In this document: piece after piece, positions 24,088 through 32,934 of the stretch
Layout of the letters: each line of letters starts with the position of its first letter
Numbering within the stretch: position 1 is the stretch's first letter
Assembly (NCBI GenBank): GCA_027592275.1
Contig: JAQCKF010000025.1
Coordinates: 1-45,206, forward strand
DNA: 45,206 nucleotides
Source of the DNA: Pseudomonadota bacterium
GTDB lineage: Bacteria; Pseudomonadota; Gammaproteobacteria; Pseudomonadales; Pseudohongiellaceae
Reading direction: 5' to 3'
The notes under the pieces: model-generated
What the model was told of the DNA's origin: nothing
The model's database searches: none
Seen by the model: only the letters and a program-made list of their open reading frames with translations
Position numbers and translations under genes: made by a program

Positions 24088-25776
24088 TTGACCGTATTTA
24101 GAGGTTTAGCCGCAATTACACTGGGTCTAGGATCAAGCGTACTAATGACTCAAGCCTTTGGGTCTTTAGATCGAGTCGGGGATTTTGCGCTGCTTGATGA
24201 TCGTGGTGAATTTCATCAGATCAGTCGCTATCAGCACCGCAAGGCGGTAGTGATGATGTCCTATCATCCAAACTGCGCCAATATTTCCGACAGCGTGAAC
24301 TATCTTTCTGAATTGAATGCAAAATACGCCGATCAAGACATCGAGTTTTTACTGTTGGATTCATCGGGTGTAGGCAGGATTGAGGCAAGCGAGCGAGGCT
24401 TAGACTTGCCGCTGCTCGATGACGCTGCTCAGCTTGTGAGCGCATCGCTGCAGATTGAGCACGGCGGAGAAGTTCTCGTCTTCAATCCAGAGCGGCTCTC
24501 ACTATTTTACCGTGGCGCTGCCAATCAGTCTTTGGATACAACTCTGCAGACATTGCTCGATGGCGATGTTGATGACACAGTTAAAAGCGATGTTGCCGGC
24601 TGCACCATAGACTATCCGATGCGTGACAAGTTGCTAGCAAGCCCCCCCGACTACACCACTGAAGTTGCCCCGATTATTATTGAAAATTGTGCCGAGTGTC
24701 ATCGCTGGGGCGGCGCAGGTCCCTTCGCACTGGACAGCTACACAGCTCTTCTAGGTTGGTCGCCGATGATTCGCGAGGTAGTGCTAAATAAGCGCATGCC
24801 ACCTATACAAGTCGACCCTGTGATAGGTCATACCGACAGTGCGCAATATCTGTCAGCTCAAACGCTGCAAACCCTGGTGCATTGGATGGATGCCGGAGCG
24901 CCTAGAGGCGATAACCCTGTTGACCCTTTAGAGCTTGTTCCGACAGAGAAGATCTTCGAATGGGAATTAGGGGAGCCTGATTTTATCGTTGAGACACCAG
25001 CAAACGACATCGCGGCAGTAGGAATACAGGATTATCTGTACACAGAGGCGACACTGCCACTTGATCGCGATGTCTGGGTACGCGCATTTCAATACAACCC
25101 TGGAAAGGAGACTGTCCTTCACCATCTGATGACATTTATCTCACCGGCAGATGAAGACTTTTGGGGAGATGAGGCCGAGAATGAAATCAGCACGCGGCGC
25201 TTCTTGGGTAGTTTTATTCCTGGTAACAATCCAGCGACTGTTTTTGGTGAAGGCACTGGAATTCTCATTCCTAAAGGACATAAATTGTCCATGCAGTTTC
25301 ACTACGTGACAAATGGCCTTGCGACCACAGATGAAACATCCATTGGGCTTTATTTTTACGACGAGCCTCCAGAAAAAGAATTGTTAACCAAGGCAATCTC
25401 ACCACGTTTCGTGATCGAGCCATACGATCCGAATCATGCTATGGGGGCTAGCTACCAGTTTGAGAAACCTGTTGTAGTTACGAGCGTGCGTGCGCGAATG
25501 AATTTTCGTGGCAAGAAGATGAAGTTCGAAGTGCAGACGGCAGGTGGTGAGCGGCGCGACGTGCTGAGCATTCCCGCCTACAACTACGGCTGGCAGCCGC
25601 ACTATCACCTGAGCGAGGCGTTGAATCTAGAGGCTGGCGATAGTATCCACGTGGGCGGTGCCTTCGACAATTCCTATTCCAACCCGTTCAATCCTGACCC
25701 CAGCGAAGAAGTTACGTTTGGTCTAGAGAGCTTTGACGAAATGTTCACCGGCTACGTGACCTACTACGAAAAATAG
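24088..25776 (+). CDS. Redoxin / cytochrome c / PHM-like copper monooxygenase fusion
   Basis: A 562-residue exported protein. A signal peptide (residues 1-25) is followed by a redoxin-like domain, about 28-172 (VGDFALLDDRGEFHQISRYQ; single Cys63 in YHPNCANIS; Cys172). A haem-binding motif CAECH (201-205) lies in a short cytochrome-like segment, about 185-275. The C-terminal half, about 290-562, is like the type II ascorbate-dependent copper monooxygenases (PHM/DBH). HHLMTF (His345-His346) and QFHYVTNG (His405) fit the first copper site. Where related proteins show P-H-M-H-L-R-G-K, this one reads A-R-M-N-F-R-G-K at about 469-476, so both His ligands of the second copper site seem lost. TTG start at 24088 with aaggaag upstream. 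Substrate unknown. Confidence 0.82.
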   Translation: MTVFRGLAAITLGLGSSVLMTQAFGSLDRVGDFALLDDRGEFHQISRYQHRKAVVMMSYHPNCANISDSVNYLSELNAKYADQDIEFLLLDSSGVGRIEASERGLDLPLLDDAAQLVSASLQIEHGGEVLVFNPERLSLFYRGAANQSLDTTLQTLLDGDVDDTVKSDVAGCTIDYPMRDKLLASPPDYTTEVAPIIIENCAECHRWGGAGPFALDSYTALLGWSPMIREVVLNKRMPPIQVDPVIGHTDSAQYLSAQTLQTLVHWMDAGAPRGDNPVDPLELVPTEKIFEWELGEPDFIVETPANDIAAVGIQDYLYTEATLPLDRDVWVRAFQYNPGKETVLHHLMTFISPADEDFWGDEAENEISTRRFLGSFIPGNNPATVFGEGTGILIPKGHKLSMQFHYVTNGLATTDETSIGLYFYDEPPEKELLTKAISPRFVIEPYDPNHAMGASYQFEKPVVVTSVRARMNFRGKKMKFEVQTAGGERRDVLSIPAYNYGWQPHYHLSEALNLEAGDSIHVGGAFDNSYSNPFNPDPSEEVTFGLESFDEMFTGYVTYYEK

Positions 25777-25839
25777 CTATCTCCTGATAGTCATTTTTTT
25801 AGGTATAGCGTCAAACTAGTGAACGAATTCACGTCTGTA

Positions 25840-26019
25840 CTAATAGTCTTCTGTGGTCGAGCGATTTGGTCCGGCTGTGCGTCCTTCGATCTTCGACATC
25901 TGCTTGCCGCAGCAAATTTCTGAATGCACTATATCCTCTCCACAAGGGCAGGGCTTCTCGTAGACAAGCTCGGCGCCGCAGCTGTCGCAGTGGTATCGGT
26001 CTCCTGATTCTCTAGACAT
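25840..26019 (-). CDS. Small Cys-rich zinc-ribbon / desulforedoxin-like protein (59 aa)
   Basis: ATG at 26019 with an aggag site ten bases upstream; 59 codons then TAG. The sequence contains YHCDSCGAELVY, CPCGEDIVHSEICCGKQM and a basic tail. It has seven Cys, paired C-x2-C, C-x-C and CC; EICCGKQM resembles the CCG-x-x-M ending of desulforedoxin-type iron sites, but spacing is not exact. It is likely a small metal-binding protein of the cytoplasm. It follows a tiny lipoprotein gene on the same strand. Confidence 0.7.
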   Translation of the reverse strand: MSRESGDRYHCDSCGAELVYEKPCPCGEDIVHSEICCGKQMSKIEGRTAGPNRSTTEDY

Positions 26020-26033
26020 CTCTATACTCCTGT

Positions 26034-26204
26034 TTACGTTGTGATTAACGGTTCTCGTAATTGCTCGCCGTCAACATAGTCGAAGGGTGGTGGATTCGCT
26101 ATCTTCGGGAATTCATCCGAGTTCGTGCTGCATCCAGCTAGCGAGAATACGGCGATTAGGGAAACAACAACCTGGAGGATTGGTTTGTTAGTTTGGCTTT
26201 TCAT
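26034..26204 (-). CDS. Small lipoprotein (56 aa)
   Basis: ATG at 26204 preceded by a strong aaaaggag site; 56 codons then TAA. The leader VVVSLIAVFSLAGC has lipobox LAGC (Cys25), and the mature part is only about 32 residues (STNSDEFPKIANPPPFDYVD then GEQLREPLITT). No family recognised; it resembles the many short lipoproteins with a Pro-rich linker. It lies 14 bases upstream of the Cys-rich gene, so they may share a transcript. Confidence 0.65.
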   Translation of the reverse strand: MKSQTNKPILQVVVSLIAVFSLAGCSTNSDEFPKIANPPPFDYVDGEQLREPLITT

Positions 26205-26293
26205 GAGAATTACTCCTTTTCCAATTTATAGGAATAGAGTAACGCTATAGGCAGAAAGCAAATTTGATGCTAGTCAGTATTTCTTGTTCTAGA

Positions 26294-27493
26294 TTAAGCA
26301 GAAACTTTCGGGCTGACTCGCACGCCCAGATTGAAACTAATTAGCGACAGAATCGATGCGGTTAGCATTAAGATCAACAGGGGATAGACTGTTCCGTTAA
26401 AGATCACTGCAACCAATTGTGCAGCGATGGCAGAGAAGAACATTTGTAGAAAGCCTGTTAGGCCAGATGCGCTGCCTGCAAATTTAGGAAATTCATTAAT
26501 CGCTGCTGCCTGCGCATTGGGTAGAGAAATACCATTACCGAATACAGCTAAAGCGATAGGAGCAAACAGGGCAATAGGTTGATGAAAACCTATGAGTTGC
26601 AGCACAATTGCGAGAGAAACTCCTGTAACTCCCAGGCTTGCGCCTATGCTGATCATGCGGTTCAGTTCCATGGATCGGCCGAAGTGCCGCGCGAAGTAGT
26701 TGCCAGCCATAAACCCGATGGGAATCATTATGAAGTAGTATCCGTATTCGTTCGGAGGGCGCTTCATTACCGAAACCATGATCTCTGGCACGGCAGAAAT
26801 AAAGCTGAAGAACAGCACCGAAACGAAAGTAACGCAGAAGGCATAGCCGCAGAATGCGCGCGATTGAAATAGCCGCGCGTAGTTACCTATCATCGAAGCG
26901 ACGCCAGTGAAGGGCACCGGTTCCTTGAGGGTTTCTGGCAAGTTCTTAAAAAGCAGCAAAGAGATCAAGATACACGCGATGGCGATTACTACGAAGACGG
27001 ATTCCCAGCCAAGTCGCAGCATTAACTCTCCACCCAGCGCTGGCGAAAGCATGGGCGCCATCACCATCACCATGACTAGTGTCGCGATGACGCGTGCAGC
27101 CTCCTGCGCTCCATAAACGTCGCGTACTATGGCGCGTGCGAGCACGAGGCCAACTGCGGCGCCGAAGGCTTGAATGAATCGCCCCACGATAAGCAGTTCG
27201 ATGGTGTTCGCCACGAAACAGAATACTGAGCCAACTAGTGTGATCGACAGACCAAGCAACATGACAGGCTTGCGCCCGTACTTATCAGACAGAGGGCCAT
27301 AGAATAAGGTGCCTAAGGCAATGGCTAGCATCGAGAGGCTAAGAGTGAGCTGTGCCACTTCAGTGCTTACTTCAAATGTTTCTTTAATTACCGGCAGGGC
27401 AGGCAATAAGATCTGCATGGAAGCAGGGCCCAATGCGGATGTGGCCGCGAGCAATACGATGAGTGTCTTTGATAATGATGTGCGAGTAGGCAA
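26294..27493 (-). CDS. Bcr/CflA-type multidrug efflux MFS transporter
   Basis: A 399-residue inner-membrane proton-driven drug exporter with 12 helices. Bcr/CflA signatures are visible: SALGPASMQILLPALPVIKE in helix 1, FYGPLSDKYGRKPVMLLG in the helix 2-3 loop (the MFS G-x-L-S-D-x-x-G-R-K motif), and GRFIQAFGAAVGLVLARAIV with RDVYG. In the second half, GNGISLPNAQAAAINEFPKF and AGSASGLTGFLQMF are also characteristic of this subfamily. The ATG at 27493 gives the expected cytoplasmic N-terminus. It stands alone; no adjacent regulator is seen. Confidence 0.93.
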   Translation of the reverse strand: MPTRTSLSKTLIVLLAATSALGPASMQILLPALPVIKETFEVSTEVAQLTLSLSMLAIALGTLFYGPLSDKYGRKPVMLLGLSITLVGSVFCFVANTIELLIVGRFIQAFGAAVGLVLARAIVRDVYGAQEAARVIATLVMVMVMAPMLSPALGGELMLRLGWESVFVVIAIACILISLLLFKNLPETLKEPVPFTGVASMIGNYARLFQSRAFCGYAFCVTFVSVLFFSFISAVPEIMVSVMKRPPNEYGYYFIMIPIGFMAGNYFARHFGRSMELNRMISIGASLGVTGVSLAIVLQLIGFHQPIALFAPIALAVFGNGISLPNAQAAAINEFPKFAGSASGLTGFLQMFFSAIAAQLVAVIFNGTVYPLLILMLTASILSLISFNLGVRVSPKVSA

Positions 27494-27559
27494 AGCTATT
27501 TTCCATCAATGGCATTTACATTGATGAGGTCTTGGCAGTTTATAACTGCGAGTATTGAA

Positions 27560-29626
27560 TTAGCGATCCAGTACGGCTTCCCGATTGCGTTGTAGAGAAC
27601 GGTCGTTTTGCGAGCTGAGGATGACGCTAGATCCCATCAGGATAGAACGCTGAGCTTGACTAATCTCAAAGCCTAAACCGAAGGTTTGGGTATGAAACAT
27701 TTGCGTCAGTTGTTGAGCATTCCACTTGCTGCTCTCACTTTCGGCAGCGGCCATAGTGTAGCACGACAGGATGATATCTGTTCTTGTTTTAAGGCATATC
27801 GTTAGATCCGGAGCGGTGCTCACCTCCAGGCTCATTCCATTTGCGTCTCGAGAAAAACGCGGCGAATCGGCTAGGTAGTCTGCGACTTGTTCGGAAAATT
27901 CAGTTCCATCGTTTGTTATATCTACCGGTAGGCTTATGGCTAGGCGGCGCAGTATGCTGGGATCTTGTAGGTAGGCGTTTTCGAACAGGGTTAGTGCCTG
28001 CGCATAGTCATTGTTACGCCAGGCCACCTTGCCCATTTGCGCGGCTAAGCGTGCGCGAAGCAAGACCTCGGCTGCTGGCAGCTGGCTTAGAGCAGTTGCG
28101 CCTTCGCGCATAACGGCATCGCGATCATTGTCCAGCGCGGCAACCTCTGCCTTGTAGGAATGATAGTAGCCGGCATTGAGCATAAAGGCCCCGTTGCTAT
28201 TCGCTTGCTCAATAATGTTGCTCATGACCCCCGTGCCGATACTGCCGACGATTTCTGGTTCTATCCATTCGGGGATATGTACATCTAAGGGTGCATAGGG
28301 GCGCAGTCGATTCTGGAGTACATCGAATTCGGCGAACAGCGCAGCAGCGCGACGCTCCGAACGCCACGCATTGACCTGAAAGCTCAGGGCATCAGCGCGC
28401 GCAGACAGGGAATCGAGGAAATCCATCGTGGCGATCTTCTCCAGCTGGATCTGATACTCGAGCCGATTGGCCATCATGTTGATCAGAGCGGCCATGGAGT
28501 CTTTCTGTGCGTCGTCAGCGCTATAAGAGCCATTCCGATCAGGTTGATTCAATGCTGTTGTGGTGAGTTTGATTGCGTCCTCGCTGTAACCGGCGAGCAA
28601 GAAGAAGCTCGCTGTAACAAGAAAGTGCTCTGCACGATTCATCACGTTGACTATGGGTTCCTGCGCTTCGCGCCACACCAGCATGCGATCGAGTGCCTCG
28701 CGGGATTCATCGAAGCGACCCTGATTCATGAGTAGATAGAGTTTATAGATCCACGGGTTTGCCACGCTATCCGCGTTTAGATAGCGAGTCGCGCGATTGA
28801 GATATTCTTCTGCCTCATCCATTCGTAACAGGCTTAGCGCAACTTCCGATGCATTGCTCAGGTAGACCGTGTCGTAGTCGCTCACCGAATCGGCGAAGCT
28901 CTCATCCTCACTCACGGCACGATCGCAGGCAGTCAAGGACTCGATAGGTTGTAGGCTTGCCAAGTTGGCTGCGCAAATAGTGTTCCAGGCCCGCGCGCGT
29001 TCCCGCTCGTTGTCGCTATTTTCCAGAACCCGGTTTGCACTCTCACGAGCTGCATCGTATTGCTTGAGCTTGATTAGTGGCCAGCCGCGAAATGATTCCA
29101 TGTCTTGTCCGTAGACTTCTTCGACTTTATCAAGATATTCCAGTGAGAGAAGCTGGTCACCCATGAGCTGGTGGACATAGGACAGTTGGCTCAGTGTCAG
29201 GTAGTGCCATTGCAGATTTCCCGATTCTAGCGCCTCGGGTACGTCGTTGTAGTTGGTAAGCTGCTCTGCGCGATTGAGATGAAAAAGCGCTCTAGGCATA
29301 TTGCCTTCGATGGTTAGCAGGACTTCTGCAAGAGCGAACTGCGCGCCGGGAGAGTTCGGTTCTTGACGCACCCACTGCTCACTCAGCTCGCGAGCCTTAA
29401 CATTCAGATCGAGATTCAAGGCATCGCAGACGGCGAGCGCATTCGTGTCACTAACGTCGGTGAAGCCAAAACAGGGTTGGCGCTGAACCTGAGGAATCTC
29501 GATGCTCTCGAGGGAAAGAGGACTGTCGTCTTGTGCAGAGACATTGCATGCAGCTATAAGAATCCAGACCAAGCTGAGACTCGCGAGCGTAGGTCGCGGC
29601 CACATTCTAGGTTTCAGATTGTGCAT
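27560..29626 (-). CDS. Exported TPR-repeat protein of the MoxR cluster
   Basis: 688 residues. The leader LASLSLVWILIAACNVSAQD has a possible lipobox (IAAC, Cys27) or a normal cut near SAQ. Then come tetratricopeptide-like helical pairs from about residue 75 to 350 (PNSPGAQFALAEVLLTIEGN; LLSLEYLDKVEEVYG) and again at about 515-580 (KVAWRNNDYAQALTLFENAY). The last 110 residues are not TPR and contain a Cys pair (TICLKTRTDIILSC). Its start codon overlaps the stop of the MoxR ATPase gene (taatg), implying coupled translation. In comparable MoxR clusters a TPR protein is a common periplasmic or membrane partner. It likely serves as a scaffold. Confidence 0.85.
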   Translation of the reverse strand: MHNLKPRMWPRPTLASLSLVWILIAACNVSAQDDSPLSLESIEIPQVQRQPCFGFTDVSDTNALAVCDALNLDLNVKARELSEQWVRQEPNSPGAQFALAEVLLTIEGNMPRALFHLNRAEQLTNYNDVPEALESGNLQWHYLTLSQLSYVHQLMGDQLLSLEYLDKVEEVYGQDMESFRGWPLIKLKQYDAARESANRVLENSDNERERARAWNTICAANLASLQPIESLTACDRAVSEDESFADSVSDYDTVYLSNASEVALSLLRMDEAEEYLNRATRYLNADSVANPWIYKLYLLMNQGRFDESREALDRMLVWREAQEPIVNVMNRAEHFLVTASFFLLAGYSEDAIKLTTTALNQPDRNGSYSADDAQKDSMAALINMMANRLEYQIQLEKIATMDFLDSLSARADALSFQVNAWRSERRAAALFAEFDVLQNRLRPYAPLDVHIPEWIEPEIVGSIGTGVMSNIIEQANSNGAFMLNAGYYHSYKAEVAALDNDRDAVMREGATALSQLPAAEVLLRARLAAQMGKVAWRNNDYAQALTLFENAYLQDPSILRRLAISLPVDITNDGTEFSEQVADYLADSPRFSRDANGMSLEVSTAPDLTICLKTRTDIILSCYTMAAAESESSKWNAQQLTQMFHTQTFGLGFEISQAQRSILMGSSVILSSQNDRSLQRNREAVLDR

Positions 29627-30684
29627 TAGGCTAGCGTGCCTCTGGCTAGCTGTTCCATGGGCCCGCGCATGGCATCGATGAGCACCTTGTTCAGGTCTGC
29701 CACGCCCGGAGCCAGTTCAATACGATGGCCTAAAACTCTGGGTAGTAGTAGCTCAATATCCTCGGCACTCACATAGTCTCGACCACGCAGTGCGGCGGCG
29801 ACTTGCAGGGCAGGCAGCATCAGTACCATGCTGCGTGTGGAATTGCCTTGGAGTACTCGTTCGTCCTCTCGCAGGTTTCTGGAGATATCGACTAGTGCGG
29901 ATTTGATGCTGCTGCTAATAGTAACTGCTGCGTCGATCTGCTCTCTGGCGAATAGGACTTCATCGCGAGTAACTGTAATTTTATCCGCACTTAGATCTCT
30001 GCGTTGTTTGTAGGTGTTCAGAACATCCAATTCAGATTCGCGATCGATATGATCCATCGTTATCTTAAACAGGAAGCGATCGAGTTGTGGAGTGGGCAGT
30101 GGATAAGTGCCTACGAGGTCGAGCGGGTTCTGCGTGGCAATAACGAAGAAAAGAGCATCGAGCTGGTAGGTGACATTATCGACGGTAACTTGCTTCTCGC
30201 CCATTGCTTCGAGCATAGCAGACTGCACCTTTGGTGAAGTTCTATTGATCTCATCGGCGAGAACAACATGGGCAAACAGAGGGCCATGCCGGAAGTGGAA
30301 AGCGTTGCTGTTGCTATCGAATACCGGTACGCCGGTGACATCCGAAGGCAGTAAGTCTGGAGTAAACTGGATGCGACGAAAGGGCAAAATGAAGTCGGCG
30401 CGATTTTTGTCGCTGCCGTCGTCGACAATTGCTTCGCCCAGCGCTTTCGCGAGAGTGGTTTTGCCGGAGCCTGGAAAATCTTCGAGTAGCACATGCCCGT
30501 CCGCAACTAACGCGATGAGAGTTAGCTCGATAACATCATCGCGACCTAGAACCTGCTGCTTTACGGCAGCGCTCAGTCTATTTAACACGTCAACGGCTGC
30601 GTCGATTTGAGTATTGCTGCTTACTTCCTCAGTATCGCTGACCGATATTGGCTCAGCTACTTCGGTGATACTGTCAGACGTCAT
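29626..30684 (-). CDS. MoxR-family AAA+ ATPase
   Basis: Cytoplasmic AAA+ chaperone-like ATPase. Counted from GTG 30696, Walker A is LLEDFPGSGKTTLAKAL (Lys79), Walker B VVLADEIN (Asp148-Glu149), sensor 1 FFVIATQNPLD and a later LDRFLFKI segment; the C-terminal lid (LMLPALQVAAALRGRDYVSA) is usual for MoxR. The first residues are acidic and Ser/Thr-rich. I prefer ATG 30684, seven bases after ggag, over GTG 30696, so the product is about 352 residues. MoxR proteins act on partners with VWA or DUF58 domains in stress tolerance and envelope integrity; here the DUF58 and transglutaminase genes are directly upstream and the TPR gene overlaps downstream. Confidence 0.95.
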   Translation of the reverse strand: MTSDSITEVAEPISVSDTEEVSSNTQIDAAVDVLNRLSAAVKQQVLGRDDVIELTLIALVADGHVLLEDFPGSGKTTLAKALGEAIVDDGSDKNRADFILPFRRIQFTPDLLPSDVTGVPVFDSNSNAFHFRHGPLFAHVVLADEINRTSPKVQSAMLEAMGEKQVTVDNVTYQLDALFFVIATQNPLDLVGTYPLPTPQLDRFLFKITMDHIDRESELDVLNTYKQRRDLSADKITVTRDEVLFAREQIDAAVTISSSIKSALVDISRNLREDERVLQGNSTRSMVLMLPALQVAAALRGRDYVSAEDIELLLPRVLGHRIELAPGVADLNKVLIDAMRGPMEQLARGTLA

Positions 30685-30738
30685 AGTTTGCTCCACTTCT
30701 TTGAACGGGTTTGGCTCTTGATTAAAGAGTTACAAGAA

Positions 30739-32895
30739 TTATTTACTGAGTAGCCAGGAAAAAGGATTGATCCAGGCGACGACTCGCTTCCATGTCTGCG
30801 TATTGCGACCTATCTCTTGTGCGATGGTGCTGCGTAGCTCTGCCCACTTAGCCGCATCGAAACTGTTCTTGTCTTGAGAGCCCAAGGCCAGCGCGAGATG
30901 TTGATTAGTCAGTTTCTGCATGCTTGGAGCAACGAACTCGACGCGTTGGGCAAACTGCTCGCGGCTCTCACCAAATTGTCTATGCAAGCCAATGGCTGCG
31001 AGTTGATCCAGCATCGCTCGATAGCTAAGTCGATACTGCTTGTCTGTCGCCGCTCGAGATGGAATCCAGCTGCGGTAGAACTTGATTGTGTAGGCGCTAA
31101 GCAGAGTCGCTAAGATTAACGCAGTCAGAACATTCAGAATCAGTTGTAGGTTTATAGAGGATGTTTGCTGCGACTGCAGGAAGTCATCGAAAGACGCATC
31201 GTTGCGTAGCATATCGCCCAGTAGTTGCTGCAGATTGTTCTGTGGGTCGGTGGTCATATCCACTAGCGTTTGCTGTGGTGCCGGGTCAACGATTACCCAG
31301 CCAATGTCGCGAAAATAAATCTCAGGCCAGGCATGACCATGCACAGCCTGAATCAATAGCGATGAACCGCCAGCTTTATTACTGGCAGGAACAGCGTAGC
31401 CTATACCGACTCGAGCTGGGATGCCTAAACTACGAAACATATAGGTGGCAGCAAAGGAAAAGTGCATGCAGTAGCCAGTTAAATCGCCAAATAAGAAGGA
31501 GCCGGCCGGGTCAGTCGCATAGGCATGCTCGTTCTTCAGGCTGTAGATGCCGCTCTCATCCAAATAGGTCTTAATTGCCCAGGCCTTGGCAAAGGGGTCA
31601 TCGGTATACTCAGTTTTTAAATCGACGATCAAGCTCTCGGCGAGTTCTTTGTAACGTGGGTCGTTAGGCAGTTCCAGGTATTCGTCCCAGACCTCCTGCG
31701 ACCAGTCGGCTCTGCCTAGTTCGCGGCCGAGTAAGTAATTGAAGTCATACTCTGGTGCTTGCGAGTAGGTGTCATAGGTTCGCTTGAAGCGCAGGTTGTT
31801 CGGGTTCGCCGTGTTCTCATAGGCGATCGGACTTTCTAGGCCAAACGGTGTGCGATGGGAGATTAGCATGCCGATACTGGCACGAACTGGTGTGCGCTGA
31901 TCTTCGGCCTTGGGTGGTTGAGTAGTCTCGATGCGCGAGTTCGTGAAGTTCTTGATCAGGTCCTGATCCATGTCGCTGCGTGTCGTAAAATCCAGCAGGG
32001 TGCCGTTGAACTGTGAGTACGCTGATTCGCGAAAGTAATAGGAGCCGTTTAGGGGTTCATAGTCATCTCGGAAAACGACGACCGCTACCGGCGCCTCTTT
32101 GTCATCTGCATTGTTTTCGCTATCTCTGAATGGGTTCTCACGCTGAGCACCATTACCTGCTTGCTCTTGTCCAGTCAGCCCCAGATCGTCCGTTAGCTGT
32201 GGTGTCGGCAGCCCAAACAGTCGGACATAGAACAGCAGCGAGAAACACAGGAGTCCGAGAACGGTAAAGTGATAGGGAAGACGTCGATGGTTATTCTCGA
32301 TCATCAGCAGAGCCGCGAGGGAAAGGACCGCGCCGCATCCGAATGCCATTAGAATCGAGGAGGGATCTATGCCCCGAGTCAACGCATAGTCACCGATAAG
32401 GAAGGGGCGATGGATCATGCCATTGCGATGTGCAGACAAGGTTATAACAAAGGCAATAGCGACAAAGAGTATTTCAATGACGGCGCCATAGCTTGTGCGT
32501 TGTGCCAGCACGCGCAAGCAAACTGTGAGTGAGGCGCTGATTGCAAACCACTTGATGAACTCGCCCGTGTTGAAGGAGAACATCGGTGAAGCGAGGTTCG
32601 AGAGCAGCGACGTGCTCGTGACTAGCGATGCGAGCAATAGACCCATGAGTAGAAAGCTGAGGCTCATTAGATTGATGGAGAAGGTGCGTAGTCGCTTTAA
32701 GGGGGATCGATGAATGCCAAGGTCGATCAAATAGCAGGCGAACAGGCAGCCAATGAAGGAGGCGACAGAACCGCTGACGACGGTGAGTGACAGGCTTAGC
32801 AGCCAATAACTACTGGCAATAATCGCCGCGCGCAGACTAGTCGGCAAGAAATGCTGTGTCTTTGCTGCCTTGTTGCTTGCTCTGTTCAGCGTCAT
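30739..32895 (-). CDS. Transglutaminase-like membrane protein (TgpA family)
   Basis: 718 residues. The N-terminal third (about 20-230) has six or seven membrane helices. A large extracytoplasmic region (about 231-580) ends in a transglutaminase-like cysteine-protease fold with the full triad: Cys476 in GDLTGYCMHFSFAATYMFRS, His521 in VHGHAWPEIYF, and Asp537 in GWVIVDPAP. One more helix follows (about 583-603) and a cytoplasmic DUF4129-like tail. This is the architecture of TgpA, a periplasmic-facing transglutaminase in the conserved moxR-DUF58-tgpA cluster of Pseudomonas. Substrate unknown. An acidic, low-complexity linker (QRENPFRDSENNADDKEAP) precedes the soluble domain. Confidence 0.93.
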   Translation of the reverse strand: MTLNRASNKAAKTQHFLPTSLRAAIIASSYWLLSLSLTVVSGSVASFIGCLFACYLIDLGIHRSPLKRLRTFSINLMSLSFLLMGLLLASLVTSTSLLSNLASPMFSFNTGEFIKWFAISASLTVCLRVLAQRTSYGAVIEILFVAIAFVITLSAHRNGMIHRPFLIGDYALTRGIDPSSILMAFGCGAVLSLAALLMIENNHRRLPYHFTVLGLLCFSLLFYVRLFGLPTPQLTDDLGLTGQEQAGNGAQRENPFRDSENNADDKEAPVAVVVFRDDYEPLNGSYYFRESAYSQFNGTLLDFTTRSDMDQDLIKNFTNSRIETTQPPKAEDQRTPVRASIGMLISHRTPFGLESPIAYENTANPNNLRFKRTYDTYSQAPEYDFNYLLGRELGRADWSQEVWDEYLELPNDPRYKELAESLIVDLKTEYTDDPFAKAWAIKTYLDESGIYSLKNEHAYATDPAGSFLFGDLTGYCMHFSFAATYMFRSLGIPARVGIGYAVPASNKAGGSSLLIQAVHGHAWPEIYFRDIGWVIVDPAPQQTLVDMTTDPQNNLQQLLGDMLRNDASFDDFLQSQQTSSINLQLILNVLTALILATLLSAYTIKFYRSWIPSRAATDKQYRLSYRAMLDQLAAIGLHRQFGESREQFAQRVEFVAPSMQKLTNQHLALALGSQDKNSFDAAKWAELRSTIAQEIGRNTQTWKRVVAWINPFSWLLSK

Positions 32896-32934
32896 TGTAA
32901 TTACTCGATTTATAAATTATCAATAATCAATAAG

